DNA of 64,000 bases from Sphingomonas sp. (GCF_030145815.1 NZ_JAIXHL010000017.1:1-64000), one strand, 5' to 3'; shown: positions 1 to 9,515, counted from the first letter of the stretch. Notes: a model not told the origin generated them from the sequence alone. Translations and numbers: made by a program.

Positions 1-1
1 G

Positions 2-139
2 AGTCAATGCAACGCCCGGCCTTGTGAGACCCGATACAGCACCACCGACCCATCGGCCGGCGAGTGCGGACAGATCCTTGAGACCCTCAAGGGACAACCG
101 CCGAGCAACTGCAAATTACAGATCCTGGCCCTAGGGTAG
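2..139 (+). CDS. Possible 3' end of a gene entering from the left edge
   Basis: This frame is open from the window edge to a TAG at 137-139 and would encode 45 residues with four cysteines (for example NARPCETRYS and PPSNCKLQ). I do not recognise the family. Third-position GC is lower than in neighbouring genes, and another forward frame is also open here, so the call is weak. A small hairpin (CCTTGAG at 76-82, CTCAAGG at 86-92) lies inside it. The region could equally be non-coding. Confidence 0.25.
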   Translation, partial: SQCNARPCETRYSTTDPSAGECGQILETLKGQPPSNCKLQILALG

Positions 140-514
140 CGGCGGTCAAGGCCGCACCTATCACCTTTACAAATGTGAACTCCCACGCCTACGGATCAGG
201 TGTGCTCACGATCCGTGAGTACACCCGCTGAGTACACCTACGCCAATCGGCCGCTAGGAAAATGGCGGGAAACCGCGGCCCGGAGGCAACGCCGACGCCT
301 CCCGTAGGGGTCACCATCTTCGGGCGGAACACCCGGACTCCATCATTTCCACGCAATTGCCTTAGGCGTTGCCGTGCGTCCGGCGCATTTCCGGTTGTTT
401 GCCCAGCGGTGTCCTCGATTGGGCACGCAGACCGCAAGGCAATCGGGTCGCCTGCGTGTCCCCTGTAAGCGGCGTCATGCTGCGCCTATTTGCGCATAGC
501 CCTGTTCGGCGGTG
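140..514. other. Gene-free stretch with an inverted repeat
   Basis: No convincing coding frame is visible. The stretch holds an imperfect 10-bp inverted repeat (TGTGCTCACG at 201-210, CGTGAGTACA at 214-223, 9 of 10 paired). A direct repeat GAGTACACC at 217-225 and 230-238 overlaps it. Base composition is less GC-rich than in the flanking genes. It may be a regulatory region or the tail of a transcription unit. No RNA gene was recognised. Confidence 0.4.
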
Positions 515-1609
515 TTACCCTGCGACCGGTTCGGCCCAGATGCGCAGCGCGATCTGGCTGTGGGTGCCATTGACCCGCATCACCGTGCCTGCCGGTACCG
601 CTCCGGCGGCAAAGGGGTAAAACAGGCATGCCCAGGACGAATTGGGCCCGGGTGCCGGTGCATTTTCGTAGGTCACGCCTTCGACCAGGTCGATATGGAT
701 CCACTGGACGACGCCATTCGCGTCGCCGTCGTGCACGGTCAGTTCGGTGCTGGCCCGGCCCGGACCATATGGCCCGCCCGCGGCAAAGTCCCATCCGAAC
801 AGATCGACCGGATCGCTGCGCAGGACCAGCGAGGGGTCGTTCGACGCCGCCTCCAGCGGGTAGCGTGCGAGGGTGGAGAAGGGCGAGAGGTCGAACCCTT
901 CGACATTGTCGAGTTCGCGCGCCTTGGCATGCGGCCAATGGGCGAGCGCCACGCGCACCTGCGCACGCTCGGGCACCACGCGTCCGCCGGGCTTCAGGAA
1001 GCGCGGCACCGCATCAGCCAAAGCCGGCAAGACGCCCTCGCACAGCATGTCATGCGCGATGATTTCCTGAACGATCACGTCGACGCGCGCGCCCAGGTCG
1101 CGCTCCAGTTCGACATCGGTCGAATAGAGCGGGACGATCGTGATGCGGTCGGCAAAGCCGTTCTGCGCGACGGTCCGGACCGCAGCGTCGGCGACGGCGG
1201 GGTTCAACTCGCACGCCGTCACCCGCGCCGCACCCGCGCGGGCCGCGATCATCGACAGCAGCCCGCTGCCGGCACCGATGTCGAGCACATGATCGCCCGG
1301 CCGCACGACCTGCTCCAATGCCGCGCGATAGGCCGAATTGCGGGCGAGATCGCGCAGGATATTGTGATGCCAGCGCGGCACCCCGGCGGCCATCGCCCGT
1401 CCGGTCACCGCACGGACCTGCGCATCGTCAGGCGCCAGGTTGCGCGCCATCGTCGCAATCTCGAGCGCGCGCATCTTCAGGCCATGTTCCTGCGCCGCAG
1501 CCGAGAGGCCCGCCAGCGTGCGCGCATCATCCTTCGCCGCCACGACCAGTGCGTCCAGCGCAGCAGCAAAGCGCGCCTTGTTCGGCGAATCACGTTCCGG
1601 CAAATTCAT
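515..1609 (-). CDS. PRMT-like class I SAM-dependent methyltransferase
   Basis: This 364-residue protein has no signal peptide, so it is probably cytoplasmic. An N-terminal helical, TPR-like stretch (about 1-90) precedes a Rossmann-fold methyltransferase domain. SAM motif I is VLDIGAGSG at about 108-116, followed by the acidic end of strand 2 (ACELNP). The segment QEIIAHDMLCEG (181-192) has two glutamates placed like the double-E loop of protein arginine methyltransferases. The family modifies arginines or related groups on proteins; the substrate here is unknown. It begins 3 bases after the preceding exported-protein gene, so the two are probably co-transcribed. The PRMT-like fold is fairly sure, the substrate is not. 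Confidence 0.75.
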   Translation of the reverse strand: MNLPERDSPNKARFAAALDALVVAAKDDARTLAGLSAAAQEHGLKMRALEIATMARNLAPDDAQVRAVTGRAMAAGVPRWHHNILRDLARNSAYRAALEQVVRPGDHVLDIGAGSGLLSMIAARAGAARVTACELNPAVADAAVRTVAQNGFADRITIVPLYSTDVELERDLGARVDVIVQEIIAHDMLCEGVLPALADAVPRFLKPGGRVVPERAQVRVALAHWPHAKARELDNVEGFDLSPFSTLARYPLEAASNDPSLVLRSDPVDLFGWDFAAGGPYGPGRASTELTVHDGDANGVVQWIHIDLVEGVTYENAPAPGPNSSWACLFYPFAAGAVPAGTVMRVNGTHSQIALRIWAEPVAG

Positions 1610-1612
1610 GCG

Positions 1613-2113
1613 TCAGCGGCGCTCCAGGGTCCGGAGCATCCCTGCGAGGCGACCTCCAAGTCGCACCATAGCGCTGTCCGCGCGCCCGTCGATGCATAAT
1701 TCCAGCCGCGCATCCAATCCCATTGCGCGCGATCGGCTGTAATCCGCTGTTCCTTCCAGCGACATCCGCTCGATCGGGGCCGCGTCGAGCCGCGACTTGC
1801 GCGGCGTTTCGAGCAGGATGTTCCAGACCGCCGGCGGGGCCGGGATGCTGGGAAGTGCATAGGCCTGACCGAGCGGCACGCCATCCATGGGCAGGAGTAC
1901 CGACAGCGTGCGCCGTTCTGCACCGGGCAGCGCTAGCAATCCGCGCGCGGGCAACTCCGCATCGCCATCATGCACCGTCGCTTCCGCCATCAGCATCGCG
2001 CGCGCATCGACCGCAATCGTCGCAGCCGCAGCCGGTGCTGGCGATCCGGTTGGCGCCCCGTCCCGCGCAGCCGCGGGCACCGCCACAAGAGCGGGCGCCA
2101 GCGCCACGAGCAT
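1613..2113 (-). CDS. Small exported protein of unknown function
   Basis: The 166-residue product starts with a hydrophobic signal-like segment (MLVALAPALVAVPAAARDGA), so it is probably periplasmic. The ATG at 2113 was chosen because a purine-rich GGGGGGA lies 6 bases upstream. A GTG 18 bases further out is the alternative. The rest is an alanine-rich domain with alternating strands (RTLSVLLPMDG, RLELCIDGRA) and one cysteine. I recognise no family. It sits 75 bases downstream of the caspase-like gene and 3 bases upstream of the methyltransferase gene, so it may close the protease operon. Confidence 0.6.
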   Translation of the reverse strand: MLVALAPALVAVPAAARDGAPTGSPAPAAAATIAVDARAMLMAEATVHDGDAELPARGLLALPGAERRTLSVLLPMDGVPLGQAYALPSIPAPPAVWNILLETPRKSRLDAAPIERMSLEGTADYSRSRAMGLDARLELCIDGRADSAMVRLGGRLAGMLRTLERR

Positions 2114-2188
2114 CCAATTTCCCCCCACCACTGCATACCCCCGTTTCAGTGATGGGATGAACCTGCCCTATTCAGTGCGCATGCGCAA

Positions 2189-4603
2189 TCATTGCCTGTC
2201 GGTGCGCTCGGTCTGCCAGCTGAAGCGCAGTGCCGACACCGCCGTCGGCTTCTTCGCCGGGCCGCTGCGCGTGGTCGACCCGACCAGCGCCGAATCGATC
2301 AGCTCCTCGATCCCCGTGCCCGCGCCGCCATTGTTGCGCAGGCGCGTGCCCGCCAGCGTCGGTCCGGCGGCGGTGGCACAGGCGGCGCCATCCTCCGGCC
2401 CTGGCACCACCGGGCATTGCGCCAGCCGCGCATAGCTTGCCGGCACGCCGTCGGTGACATCGCTGACCAGCAGCACCAGATCGTCGCGCAGATCGCCGCC
2501 CGGGCTGGCGTCGGTCAGGCTGTATTGCAGCACGCCGCTCTCGCCCGCGCGCAGCCGCGTGGGATTGTCGGCCTTGATCTGGAACCGCCCATCCTGCCCG
2601 TCGAACAACAGGATGCCGCCATCGGGGGAGAAGATCAGCGGATTGACGTACAGATCGGTCTTGCCGGTGTTGGTCACCTTGATGAACAGCCAGTCGCAGC
2701 GCTGGAAGCGGAAGCCGCCCGCTTCGCTGCCATCCCCGCCGACCTTCCGCGCATCCTTGGCGACCGCATAATAGTCCGCCGTCGTGTCCGGGCACGTTGC
2801 CCCCGCCGCCAGCGCCTTGGGCCGCGCGACGTAGAATTCGACCGTGACGTTCTTCGCCGGATCCTCGCTCGGCTGCCCGCTCGCCAGCGCCGGGCTGGCC
2901 AGCACGCGCTGCAGGCGGCTAAATCGGGTCGCCTTGACCAGCGCGCCGCCGATCGCGAAGCGCACGCGGATCGTCGGGTTGCTGCCGTCCTGCGCCAGCG
3001 CGGCGGCGAGGTCGATCGACCCGAAATCGGCGGTCACCTGCCCCGGCGGCTGGGTCAATGCGAGCCTGTCGCCGTTGAAGCTGAGGACCAGATCCGCCGC
3101 CTCGCCCGGCTGGACGAAGCTCGCGCCGATATCGGCGGGCTTGATCTCCTTGAGCGCCGCCAGCGCCGCCGCCTGCGCCTTGCTGGGGCTCGCCGGCGCA
3201 GCCGGGAGCGCGATACGATAGTCGAGCTGGATCGGCTGCTGCTCGATCGTCGCGACCAGCCGCACCTCGCGCGACAGCGGCTTGCCGTCGATGTCACGCA
3301 CATCGTTCCACGCCTCAGCCGGAATGTCGCCGAACGCCGTCGGCACCAGGATTGCCTTGTACGCATCGGCCTTGTCGACCCTGCCATACAGGATCGTCTT
3401 GTCCCCGGCCGGCGAGGTGAGCGCCAGGCCGATAATCGTCCCCTCGACTACGCCCTGCAACTGCCCCGCGCTCATTTCGAGCTGTTCGAGCTTCACCGGA
3501 TCGGTCGATTTGGTCTCGGCGGTGAACACGCGCGCGGGCTTGTAAACCGCCCAGCTGCCACCACCCTGCGCGGCCACTGCGGTCTTCATGAGGCCACCCA
3601 TCACCGGCCGATCCAGATCGCCGTCGAATTCGGGCCGCGGCGATTTGTGCCCGTCGATTCCCGCAGTGATGCGGTTGGCCAGATCGCGATAGGAATAGAC
3701 GCGCGGATTGTTCCAATTGGCCATCGCATAGACCGTCAACAGGCCATGCGCCGCCTGCTCCAGCGGATCGGCATAGCGCGGCGCCTGATATTGCTTGGCC
3801 TGTTGCGCCGACGGCACCGCGAGCAGCCCGACATAGGCGCCCCACCCCGCCTTGCCCTTCGCCGTCTCGACCGCCAGGTCGCGCACGAAATTGCCGTCGC
3901 TGACCGTGGCGAACTTGCGGCTGACCTTCAGCCCCAATTTGGTCGAGGTCGGCGCGCCATTGTCCTTGCCCGCGGCGTCGCGGTTCGAATCGCCCGAATG
4001 ACAGAAGTCGGCGATATAGGTAACATTGCCGCCCTTGGCCCGGATCGCGTCGATCACCGCGCCGATCTCGTCATCGGTCACCGCATTCTGGATCTTTTCC
4101 GATCCATTGGCGGGGCCGGTGTCATAGGGCAGGAACACCTCATCCAGCCCGTCCGGTTCGGACCCGGCAACCGCCTCATTCTGCTGCATCCCGTGCCCGG
4201 AAAAGGCGAGCAGCACCTCGTCCCCCGGCTTGGTCGTGTCGACGATCCGCTTCATCGCGGCAAGGATGTTGGCGCGGGTACCGACCGCATCGGGCTTGAC
4301 CTTGGTCTGGCGCATCCGAGGATTGCCGCGCGCCGCCAGCAGTTCAGGCGTCGGCGGATCGAGCAGAAGCGTGACGTCCTCTGCCTTCGCCCCTTCGCGG
4401 ATCAGCGTCTCGGCGATCAGCACCGAATCGTTGAACGCGCCGATCATGGGGGAGGCAATGCCGTCCTTGTAATTGACCACGCCAATGACGAGCGCGCGGA
4501 TGCGGCCCTTCGCCTCCGGTGCAGCAGCGGCACCGGGGGCGGCCGGCATTGATGCGGCGACCAACCCCAGAGCGCCCAGCGCGAGCATGATCTGCCTCAA
4601 CAT
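2189..4603 (-). CDS. Secreted caspase-like (peptidase C14/metacaspase) protease
   Basis: This 804-residue protein begins with a signal peptide (MLRQIMLALGALGLVAASMP) and then a caspase p20-like domain at about 34-330. The domain opens with RALVIGVVNYKD. The catalytic His is H137 in FSGHGMQQN and the catalytic Cys is C201 in IADFCHSGDS, the usual clan-CD dyad. About 470 further residues of beta-rich sequence follow. They include FRFQRCDWLFIKVTNTG and resemble the carrier/SLH-like C-terminal regions of bacterial caspase homologues. The ATG at 4603 lies 11 bases after the preceding stop; a longer frame upstream would bury the signal peptide. Caspase-like proteases cut after basic or acidic residues, but the specificity here is unknown. 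It is probably the distal protease of the CHAT/TPR operon. Confidence 0.85.
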   Translation of the reverse strand: MLRQIMLALGALGLVAASMPAAPGAAAAPEAKGRIRALVIGVVNYKDGIASPMIGAFNDSVLIAETLIREGAKAEDVTLLLDPPTPELLAARGNPRMRQTKVKPDAVGTRANILAAMKRIVDTTKPGDEVLLAFSGHGMQQNEAVAGSEPDGLDEVFLPYDTGPANGSEKIQNAVTDDEIGAVIDAIRAKGGNVTYIADFCHSGDSNRDAAGKDNGAPTSTKLGLKVSRKFATVSDGNFVRDLAVETAKGKAGWGAYVGLLAVPSAQQAKQYQAPRYADPLEQAAHGLLTVYAMANWNNPRVYSYRDLANRITAGIDGHKSPRPEFDGDLDRPVMGGLMKTAVAAQGGGSWAVYKPARVFTAETKSTDPVKLEQLEMSAGQLQGVVEGTIIGLALTSPAGDKTILYGRVDKADAYKAILVPTAFGDIPAEAWNDVRDIDGKPLSREVRLVATIEQQPIQLDYRIALPAAPASPSKAQAAALAALKEIKPADIGASFVQPGEAADLVLSFNGDRLALTQPPGQVTADFGSIDLAAALAQDGSNPTIRVRFAIGGALVKATRFSRLQRVLASPALASGQPSEDPAKNVTVEFYVARPKALAAGATCPDTTADYYAVAKDARKVGGDGSEAGGFRFQRCDWLFIKVTNTGKTDLYVNPLIFSPDGGILLFDGQDGRFQIKADNPTRLRAGESGVLQYSLTDASPGGDLRDDLVLLVSDVTDGVPASYARLAQCPVVPGPEDGAACATAAGPTLAGTRLRNNGGAGTGIEELIDSALVGSTTRSGPAKKPTAVSALRFSWQTERTDRQ

Positions 4604-4614
4604 CGTCCGTCCCC

Positions 4615-5340
4615 TCAGTTCGATACCAGGATCGCGCGCGTCCACACGCGGCCCTTGTTCGTCAGCGTGATGCGATAGTCCTCGGTCCGTCCGGGGGTCC
4701 AGCGACACAACAGGTCGCGGCGCGCGATGCCCGACGTCACCGCCGGCCGATCCCTGCACGCCACCCGCCCGCTGGAATCGATCACCGCCAGCTCCAGCGC
4801 GGCATCGCCATCGCCGCGCACCCGCACCAGTGCCAGCCTTCCGCCCTCCGCCCGCGCGCGCATGGTCAGCGCGCGGTCGGCGGGCAGGTCATGGGTATAG
4901 ACGATCGCGGCGGGCAGGATGCCCTTGCTCGCCTCGGCCAGCGCCGTCTCGATCGCTGCCAACTTGTCGGCATCGCCCCCGGCCCAGCCACGCGCCTCGA
5001 TCAGCAACGCCGACGGCGCAGTCACGGGCAGCCGTTCGCCCGCCCGGGTACGGCCGAACACCATCGGCGCATTCTCCGCCTGTACAAGCACGAAGTCGCC
5101 GCTTTGCAGCATCCGCGCGGCGACGATCATCATCGCGACATCGCGATCGGCCCGCGCCCGCGCGATCAGGTCGCGCACCAGCTCGGCGCGCGCGATCACC
5201 GCGTCGGGCGGCGTGGCCTCGACATGGTCGTCATGCGCCATTGGCGCGGCGGCGACCGGCAGCGCGGCGAGGATCAGGGCAAAGGGTACCATCGAGCGCA
5301 TCGGACGGGCGCAATTCCTGCTGGATCGAACGAGCCGCAT
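4615..5340 (-). CDS. Small secreted protein, member A of a three-paralogue family
   Basis: The product is about 241 residues. Its signal peptide covers the hydrophobic run around MVPFALILAALPVAAAPMA. It is the most divergent of three related proteins in the window (others at 8723-9412 and 9516-10208). Shared features are a helix with a VAMMIVAARML core, a second block (GGDADKLAAIETALAEASKG) and a beta-rich C-terminal half. That half carries a cysteine pair (VACRD, LLCRW) and ends in VSN, where the others end in VTN. The C-terminal half recalls pre-peptidase C-terminal (PPC) domains, which is only a fold-level guess. The start is uncertain: ATG at 5301 has an AGGAAT upstream and is the alternative. 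It lies between the TPR and caspase genes. Confidence 0.7.
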   Translation of the reverse strand: MRLVRSSRNCARPMRSMVPFALILAALPVAAAPMAHDDHVEATPPDAVIARAELVRDLIARARADRDVAMMIVAARMLQSGDFVLVQAENAPMVFGRTRAGERLPVTAPSALLIEARGWAGGDADKLAAIETALAEASKGILPAAIVYTHDLPADRALTMRARAEGGRLALVRVRGDGDAALELAVIDSSGRVACRDRPAVTSGIARRDLLCRWTPGRTEDYRITLTNKGRVWTRAILVSN

Positions 5341-5405
5341 AATGGCCCCGCCGCAAGTGTGACGCGACCGACAGGGTCTGACAATCGGATCACCGCGTCG
5401 CGCCG

Positions 5406-6929
5406 TCATCGCTTCGATAGCTTCCAAGCGATGCGCACTCGTGCCTCAAACACTCGGGAAAAAGCCAAGAGTTCGCGCTGCTGGCCGGGGTCGGAGCCGG
5501 CGTACGATTCGATTCGCGCCGACGCGCCCTCGGCCGCGTCCCGTGCCAGCGCGTAGGCAAATTCGCGGCGTGCGCCGTCCCGTATCAGCGTCGCGAAATT
5601 TGACTGGGCGCGAATTCGGTCGGGATGCGTAGAAGGCACGGCTCGAAACGCGCGCACGCTGCGCTCGATCGCCGCTTCCGCCTCGACATGCCTGCCCAAT
5701 GTAAACAAGGTTGCCGCCAGATCGGCATAGGCCCGCGCGGTGTTGAGTGTTCGATCGCCCAGCACCTTTTCGCGGATCGCCACCACCCGCCGCAGCATCG
5801 GCAGGGCCTCCTCGACCCGGCGCTGAAACCGCAGGTTCATCGACAGGTTGAGCAGTCGGTGGGCGGTACTAAGGCTGCCCGCGCCAGTCCATTTTTCGGC
5901 GATAGCGACGCTCCGCCGGTGCAGCGGCTCGGCCTCCCGATGCTGTCCCAGCCGATCCAGATTGAAGGCAAGATTTCCGAGTGCGTCGCCGACTCGTTGA
6001 TTGTCACTTCCCAAAGCACGCTCGCTGATGTGCAGCGACTGGATATAGAGAGGCAGCGCCTCCTCCTCGCGCGCCTGGTCCGCCAGCAGCGACGCGAGGT
6101 TACCCAAGATTGCTCCGACAGGTTCGCTTTGAGAACCTGTGATCGCCTCCTTGATCCGCAGCGCGCTGCGATAATGGCGCTCCGCCCTCGTGGTTTCTCC
6201 CCGCTCATGCAGAACAACCGCCAGCACATTGTGGGCCGACCCGAGTGCACTGTTGTCCACTGGCCGGATCGCGTCGATGATGGAGAGGCTGCGTTGCGCA
6301 ACATCCATCGCCTCACCGCTGCGCCCTTGGCTGTGCAGATTTTCCGCCAGATCGAGTAGCGCCCGGCCATGTTCTACGCTCGGCGGCCCGAAGGCGCGGG
6401 CTGCATAAACCGCCGCATCGCGCCTTAATTGCTCGGCCTCACCGAAACGATCCTGCGTTTCCAGATTTCGCGCCAGATTGAACCGAGAATCGTCGAGCTG
6501 GCGCGCATCTCCGGACTGACGGGCCAAGTCCAGACTGCTCCGATAGGCCGATTCAGCGTCGCGCAATCGCCCCTGTTCATCGAGTGCAATCCCCAGGATC
6601 GACCAGGCCATCGCCCGCTCCTGCATCGAACCCGCGCGGGACGCCTCCGAAATCGACTCGCGGGCCAGCGCCTCACCTGCCTTTGGATCTCCGGACTCGG
6701 CCAGCAGCTTGGCGAGGTATGTCCGTTGTGTGAAACAGCGCGCGCTTCCATGCGCGGTCGCCGCACAGCTGCGATAGCTCTGGGTGAGCAGGGCGATCGC
6801 TTCGTCCCCCCGCCCCTCATCCACCGCGGCAATCACTGCGTCCGGAAGGCTGGCACGCTGTCCAGACTGCTGCGCGGACGGCGCTAAGGCCAGCACCAGC
6901 GTCAGAAGCAGTTGGTCGAGCGCCGCCAC
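5406..6929 (-). CDS. Exported TPR-repeat protein beside the CHAT protease
   Basis: The protein is 507 residues from a GTG start at 6929. That GTG follows the CHAT gene's TGA by one base and has GGGGAAG just upstream. The N-terminus is a signal-like helix (LDQLLLTLVLALAPSAQQ). The rest is a chain of about eight to nine tetratricopeptide repeats (for example GNLASLLADQAREEEALPLY and DALGNLAFNLDRLGQHREAE), typical of a protein-binding scaffold. Its last residues, VFEARVRIAWKLSKR, match the end of the TPR protein at 15798-17480 (IFRDQVRAAWSLAQPAR), so the two are paralogues. Tight coupling to the CHAT gene suggests that it presents substrates to, or senses signals for, that protease in the periplasm. 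Confidence 0.82.
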   Translation of the reverse strand: MAALDQLLLTLVLALAPSAQQSGQRASLPDAVIAAVDEGRGDEAIALLTQSYRSCAATAHGSARCFTQRTYLAKLLAESGDPKAGEALARESISEASRAGSMQERAMAWSILGIALDEQGRLRDAESAYRSSLDLARQSGDARQLDDSRFNLARNLETQDRFGEAEQLRRDAAVYAARAFGPPSVEHGRALLDLAENLHSQGRSGEAMDVAQRSLSIIDAIRPVDNSALGSAHNVLAVVLHERGETTRAERHYRSALRIKEAITGSQSEPVGAILGNLASLLADQAREEEALPLYIQSLHISERALGSDNQRVGDALGNLAFNLDRLGQHREAEPLHRRSVAIAEKWTGAGSLSTAHRLLNLSMNLRFQRRVEEALPMLRRVVAIREKVLGDRTLNTARAYADLAATLFTLGRHVEAEAAIERSVRAFRAVPSTHPDRIRAQSNFATLIRDGARREFAYALARDAAEGASARIESYAGSDPGQQRELLAFSRVFEARVRIAWKLSKR

Positions 6930-6930
6930 C

Positions 6931-8691
6931 TCACTTCCCCGGATCACCGACCAGCGTGAACGCCGCCCAATATTTCGGACTGACGAACTGACCGGTGCCC
7001 TCGCTGCGCACCGTCTGCATCGCCGCTTGAAGCGCGCGGGCCCGGCCCGCGACATCGCCCTTCTGGATGTTGCCGAAGGTTTGCTGCATCAGCAGCGAGG
7101 TTGCCGCATCGCTGACCGCCCAATGGCTGACCAGCAGCGAACGGGCACCTGCTTGAAAGAACGCACGCGCGAGGCCCGACAATCCGCCCGCGTCTTTTCC
7201 ATCCCCGGCAGCAGTGTTGCACGCCGACAAGACGACGACATCGGCGGGAATCTTGAGCTCGGTCACTTCGGACATGGTGAGCAGTCCGTCGTCCAGCTCG
7301 GTCGCCTGTTTGGGCGGAGTAAACACCAGGCCCGGCTCGGCATTGTCACCCACTTCGGTCGCGAGCAAACCATGGGTCGAGAACACGACAAAGCGCGCTC
7401 CGGCCACCGCCTTGCTCGATTTGACCGCCGCCTCGGTCGCGGCATCCCCGATCACCACCGTCGATTGCGTTCCGAACGACTTCTGCAGGCTTTCCAACTC
7501 GGCCTTGGCCTGAGGCAGATAGGCGAGCGCGCGCAGCTTTTCCGGGTCTGCGAGCTTGCCCTTGTACATCTGGCCAGCAAGGCCCGGCGTCACGCTGCGC
7601 CCGGTCTCCGGCGTGTAGGCACCGGCAAGCGTTGGCGCACCATAAGCCGCCAGCGTGATCCCGCCGCTGCGCACCTGTGCATAGGCGGGCGAACCCGCCC
7701 GATCGACACAACCCGGATGCGCATCGGCCGGCTTTTCGATGAGCAGACACCGCAGCGAGCGCAGCGCCGAGACCGACGGCAATTCCGCCAGGGCATATTT
7801 GTCGATCAGCCAGGGACTGGTCGCCACGGCGGCGGGGTCGGTGTCCGAGCCCTGCGGCGGCGCGGTGACGAGCAGTGCGAGCGGCAGCGAGGTGAGCGGA
7901 CCGCTGACATTGGTCAGCAGCACCTGCTTGCCCTTCAGCACGCCTTCGACCGGCGCGATCAGTTCCTTGTAAATCTCATGCGCCAGCTTGCGGTCGAACG
8001 CTTTGCCTTGCGGTGCAACTGCGGCGGCGCCGCCTGCTGCGGGCGGCGGCTGACGCCCCGATCCGCGCGCGCCGTCCACTTCCATGCTGGCACGCAACGT
8101 GTTGACCTTGGCGGCGAGCGCATCCTGCTTCATCGCCTCCGACCGCGACCAGGTCGATCCCTCGCGCGTCACTGCCCAGGTATAGCTGGCATCGTTGGAC
8201 ACGAGGATGACGACCATCGCTTCATCGGGATTGAGCAACTTTTGCACCGCGGCAATGTCGAGCGCCTTGGGGCGCGTCAGGTCGAAATATTGCGGGAAAT
8301 CCTTGGCGATCTTCGCCTCGATCACATCGACCTCGGCGCGCAGCGCGGCGCGGCGCTCGGTCAGCGCGCGGCGTTCCTGCTCGGGCACCTGCGCGCCGCG
8401 TTCGATCAGCGCGCTGAACTGGCGATCGACCGCCTCGATCTCCGCAAGTTTCTTGTCGCGCTCCTGTTCCAGCACCGCAAGCGGGCCACCGCCAGCGGCA
8501 AAGCGCGCGGTGGTTTTGTCGAGCGCTGCAGCGGCGCCGGAAATCTGCGCATATTGCGCCGCCTCGAACGCTTCCGACCGCAGCATATCTGGCGACGGCA
8601 CGGGCTCGATCTTGATGTCGGGCGTGGTCTGGGCGGACAAAGCCACCGCCAGAAGCGGGAATGTCACCAGCTTGGACAGACGGACGTTCAT
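6931..8691 (-). CDS. Secreted CHAT-domain (caspase-related) protease
   Basis: The product is 586 residues. The ATG at 8691 has a strong AGGAGA 5-8 bases upstream and a signal-like N-terminus (LVTFPLLAVALSAQ). Residues about 70-130 form a charged coiled coil rich in Glu, Arg and Lys. The C-terminal 300 residues are a CHAT domain, a clan-CD cysteine-protease fold. The catalytic pair is visible as H440 in FVVFSTHGLL and C491 in VVLSACNTAAGD, followed by the family hallmark ARSLLVSHWAVSDAAT. CHAT proteases often work with TPR partners, some fused in one chain; here the TPR protein is the next gene. An exported CHAT protease is less usual than cytoplasmic forms such as TPR-CHAT/Csx29. Family assignment is firm, substrate unknown. 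Confidence 0.88.
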   Translation of the reverse strand: MNVRLSKLVTFPLLAVALSAQTTPDIKIEPVPSPDMLRSEAFEAAQYAQISGAAAALDKTTARFAAGGGPLAVLEQERDKKLAEIEAVDRQFSALIERGAQVPEQERRALTERRAALRAEVDVIEAKIAKDFPQYFDLTRPKALDIAAVQKLLNPDEAMVVILVSNDASYTWAVTREGSTWSRSEAMKQDALAAKVNTLRASMEVDGARGSGRQPPPAAGGAAAVAPQGKAFDRKLAHEIYKELIAPVEGVLKGKQVLLTNVSGPLTSLPLALLVTAPPQGSDTDPAAVATSPWLIDKYALAELPSVSALRSLRCLLIEKPADAHPGCVDRAGSPAYAQVRSGGITLAAYGAPTLAGAYTPETGRSVTPGLAGQMYKGKLADPEKLRALAYLPQAKAELESLQKSFGTQSTVVIGDAATEAAVKSSKAVAGARFVVFSTHGLLATEVGDNAEPGLVFTPPKQATELDDGLLTMSEVTELKIPADVVVLSACNTAAGDGKDAGGLSGLARAFFQAGARSLLVSHWAVSDAATSLLMQQTFGNIQKGDVAGRARALQAAMQTVRSEGTGQFVSPKYWAAFTLVGDPGK

Positions 8692-8722
8692 GGCTTCTCC
8701 TCGGGGCGACCGGTCGCGGCCA

Positions 8723-9412
8723 TCAGTTGGTGACCATCGCGACACCCGCACCGCGCGCGCCATGGTTCGTGACGACCACGGAAACCGGGCCGGTCCAGAT
8801 CGGCGTGACCCGGCAATACAGCGTCGGATTCTGCGAGAGATCGTGACAGATGAGATTGGCGTTCTCGTCATAGACCTTCAGGTCCATTCCGGTCGCTGCA
8901 TCGCGCCGAACGCCAACGACGAACGATTCCCCGCCGCGCGCGCTGAAGCTCACGCGCCAACTGGTTCCGGCGGGAACGGAATGGATCGTGCGGATCGGAC
9001 AACGCGGGCCGCACAGGACACCCTTGCTCTGCTCCGCGCGTGCCGTTTCGACCTCGGCGAGCAATGCGGCATCCCCGGCAGCGAATTGCGCTGCTTCGGC
9101 AAACAAGTCCTGCGCACTGGGATCGGAGCCGGGTTGCGGCGTCGCTTCGCCGGACGCGACACCGGATGCAACGGGGATCGACGCGATCATTCGCGCAGCA
9201 ACGATCATCGCACGGGAATCGCGCATGCTTCGGGCATGGTCGGCCAAGCGATACGCCAGCGTCAGCGCGTCCACCGCCTCAGCCGCCGGCGTCACCCGGC
9301 CCGTCGCTTCGGAAAGATTGGCGCGTCCGGTCTGCGTCGCGCCGACGGGTAATACGCCCAGTGCAGTTGCGGCAATCGCCAGCAAAAGCCTTGCAGGAAC
9401 CGTGTTCCGCAT
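8723..9412 (-). CDS. Small secreted protein, member B of the three-paralogue family
   Basis: The 229-residue protein has a clear signal peptide (LLLAIAATALGVLPVGA). It is strongly similar along its whole length to the protein at 9516-10208. Shared blocks include SRAMIVAARM, AEQSKGVL, SARGGESFVVGVRRD and a C-terminus reading YCRVTPIWTGP and ending GVAMVTN. It has the family cysteine pair (LICHD, LYCRV) plus an extra CGPRC insertion absent from the other two members, which might form a second disulfide. It lies 31 bases upstream of the CHAT gene in the same orientation, so it is probably part of that operon. Function unknown; the C-terminal beta half may be PPC-like. Confidence 0.75.
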   Translation of the reverse strand: MRNTVPARLLLAIAATALGVLPVGATQTGRANLSEATGRVTPAAEAVDALTLAYRLADHARSMRDSRAMIVAARMIASIPVASGVASGEATPQPGSDPSAQDLFAEAAQFAAGDAALLAEVETARAEQSKGVLCGPRCPIRTIHSVPAGTSWRVSFSARGGESFVVGVRRDAATGMDLKVYDENANLICHDLSQNPTLYCRVTPIWTGPVSVVVTNHGARGAGVAMVTN

Positions 9413-9471
9413 CGCGACTCTCCCCGGAAAGACGCGACCATGCGCGGGGCTGGCCGCAGTCCGAAACCAGT

Positions 9472-9501
9472 CGCCCCGGAACGCCTGTGCGCTCCGGGGC
9501 G
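9472..9501 (-). terminator. Hairpin after the small secreted protein gene C
   Basis: A perfect 9-bp stem (CGCCCCGGA at 9472-9480, TCCGGGGCG at 9493-9501) with a 12-base loop lies 15 bases beyond the TGA/TAA end of the gene at 9516. Outer arms with CCGAAA and TTTCGG extend the dyad imperfectly. There is no clear T-run on the minus strand, so it may act as an attenuator or RNA-stabilising hairpin rather than a full terminator. Confidence 0.5.
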
Positions 9502-9515
9502 GCCAGTCTTTCGGC

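Noticed and set aside
2192..4552. Long plus-strand frame opposite the caspase-like gene
   Set aside because: It is a GC-driven mirror of the real gene. The product is Arg/Leu/Asp-rich with no domain, while the opposite strand has clear catalytic motifs.
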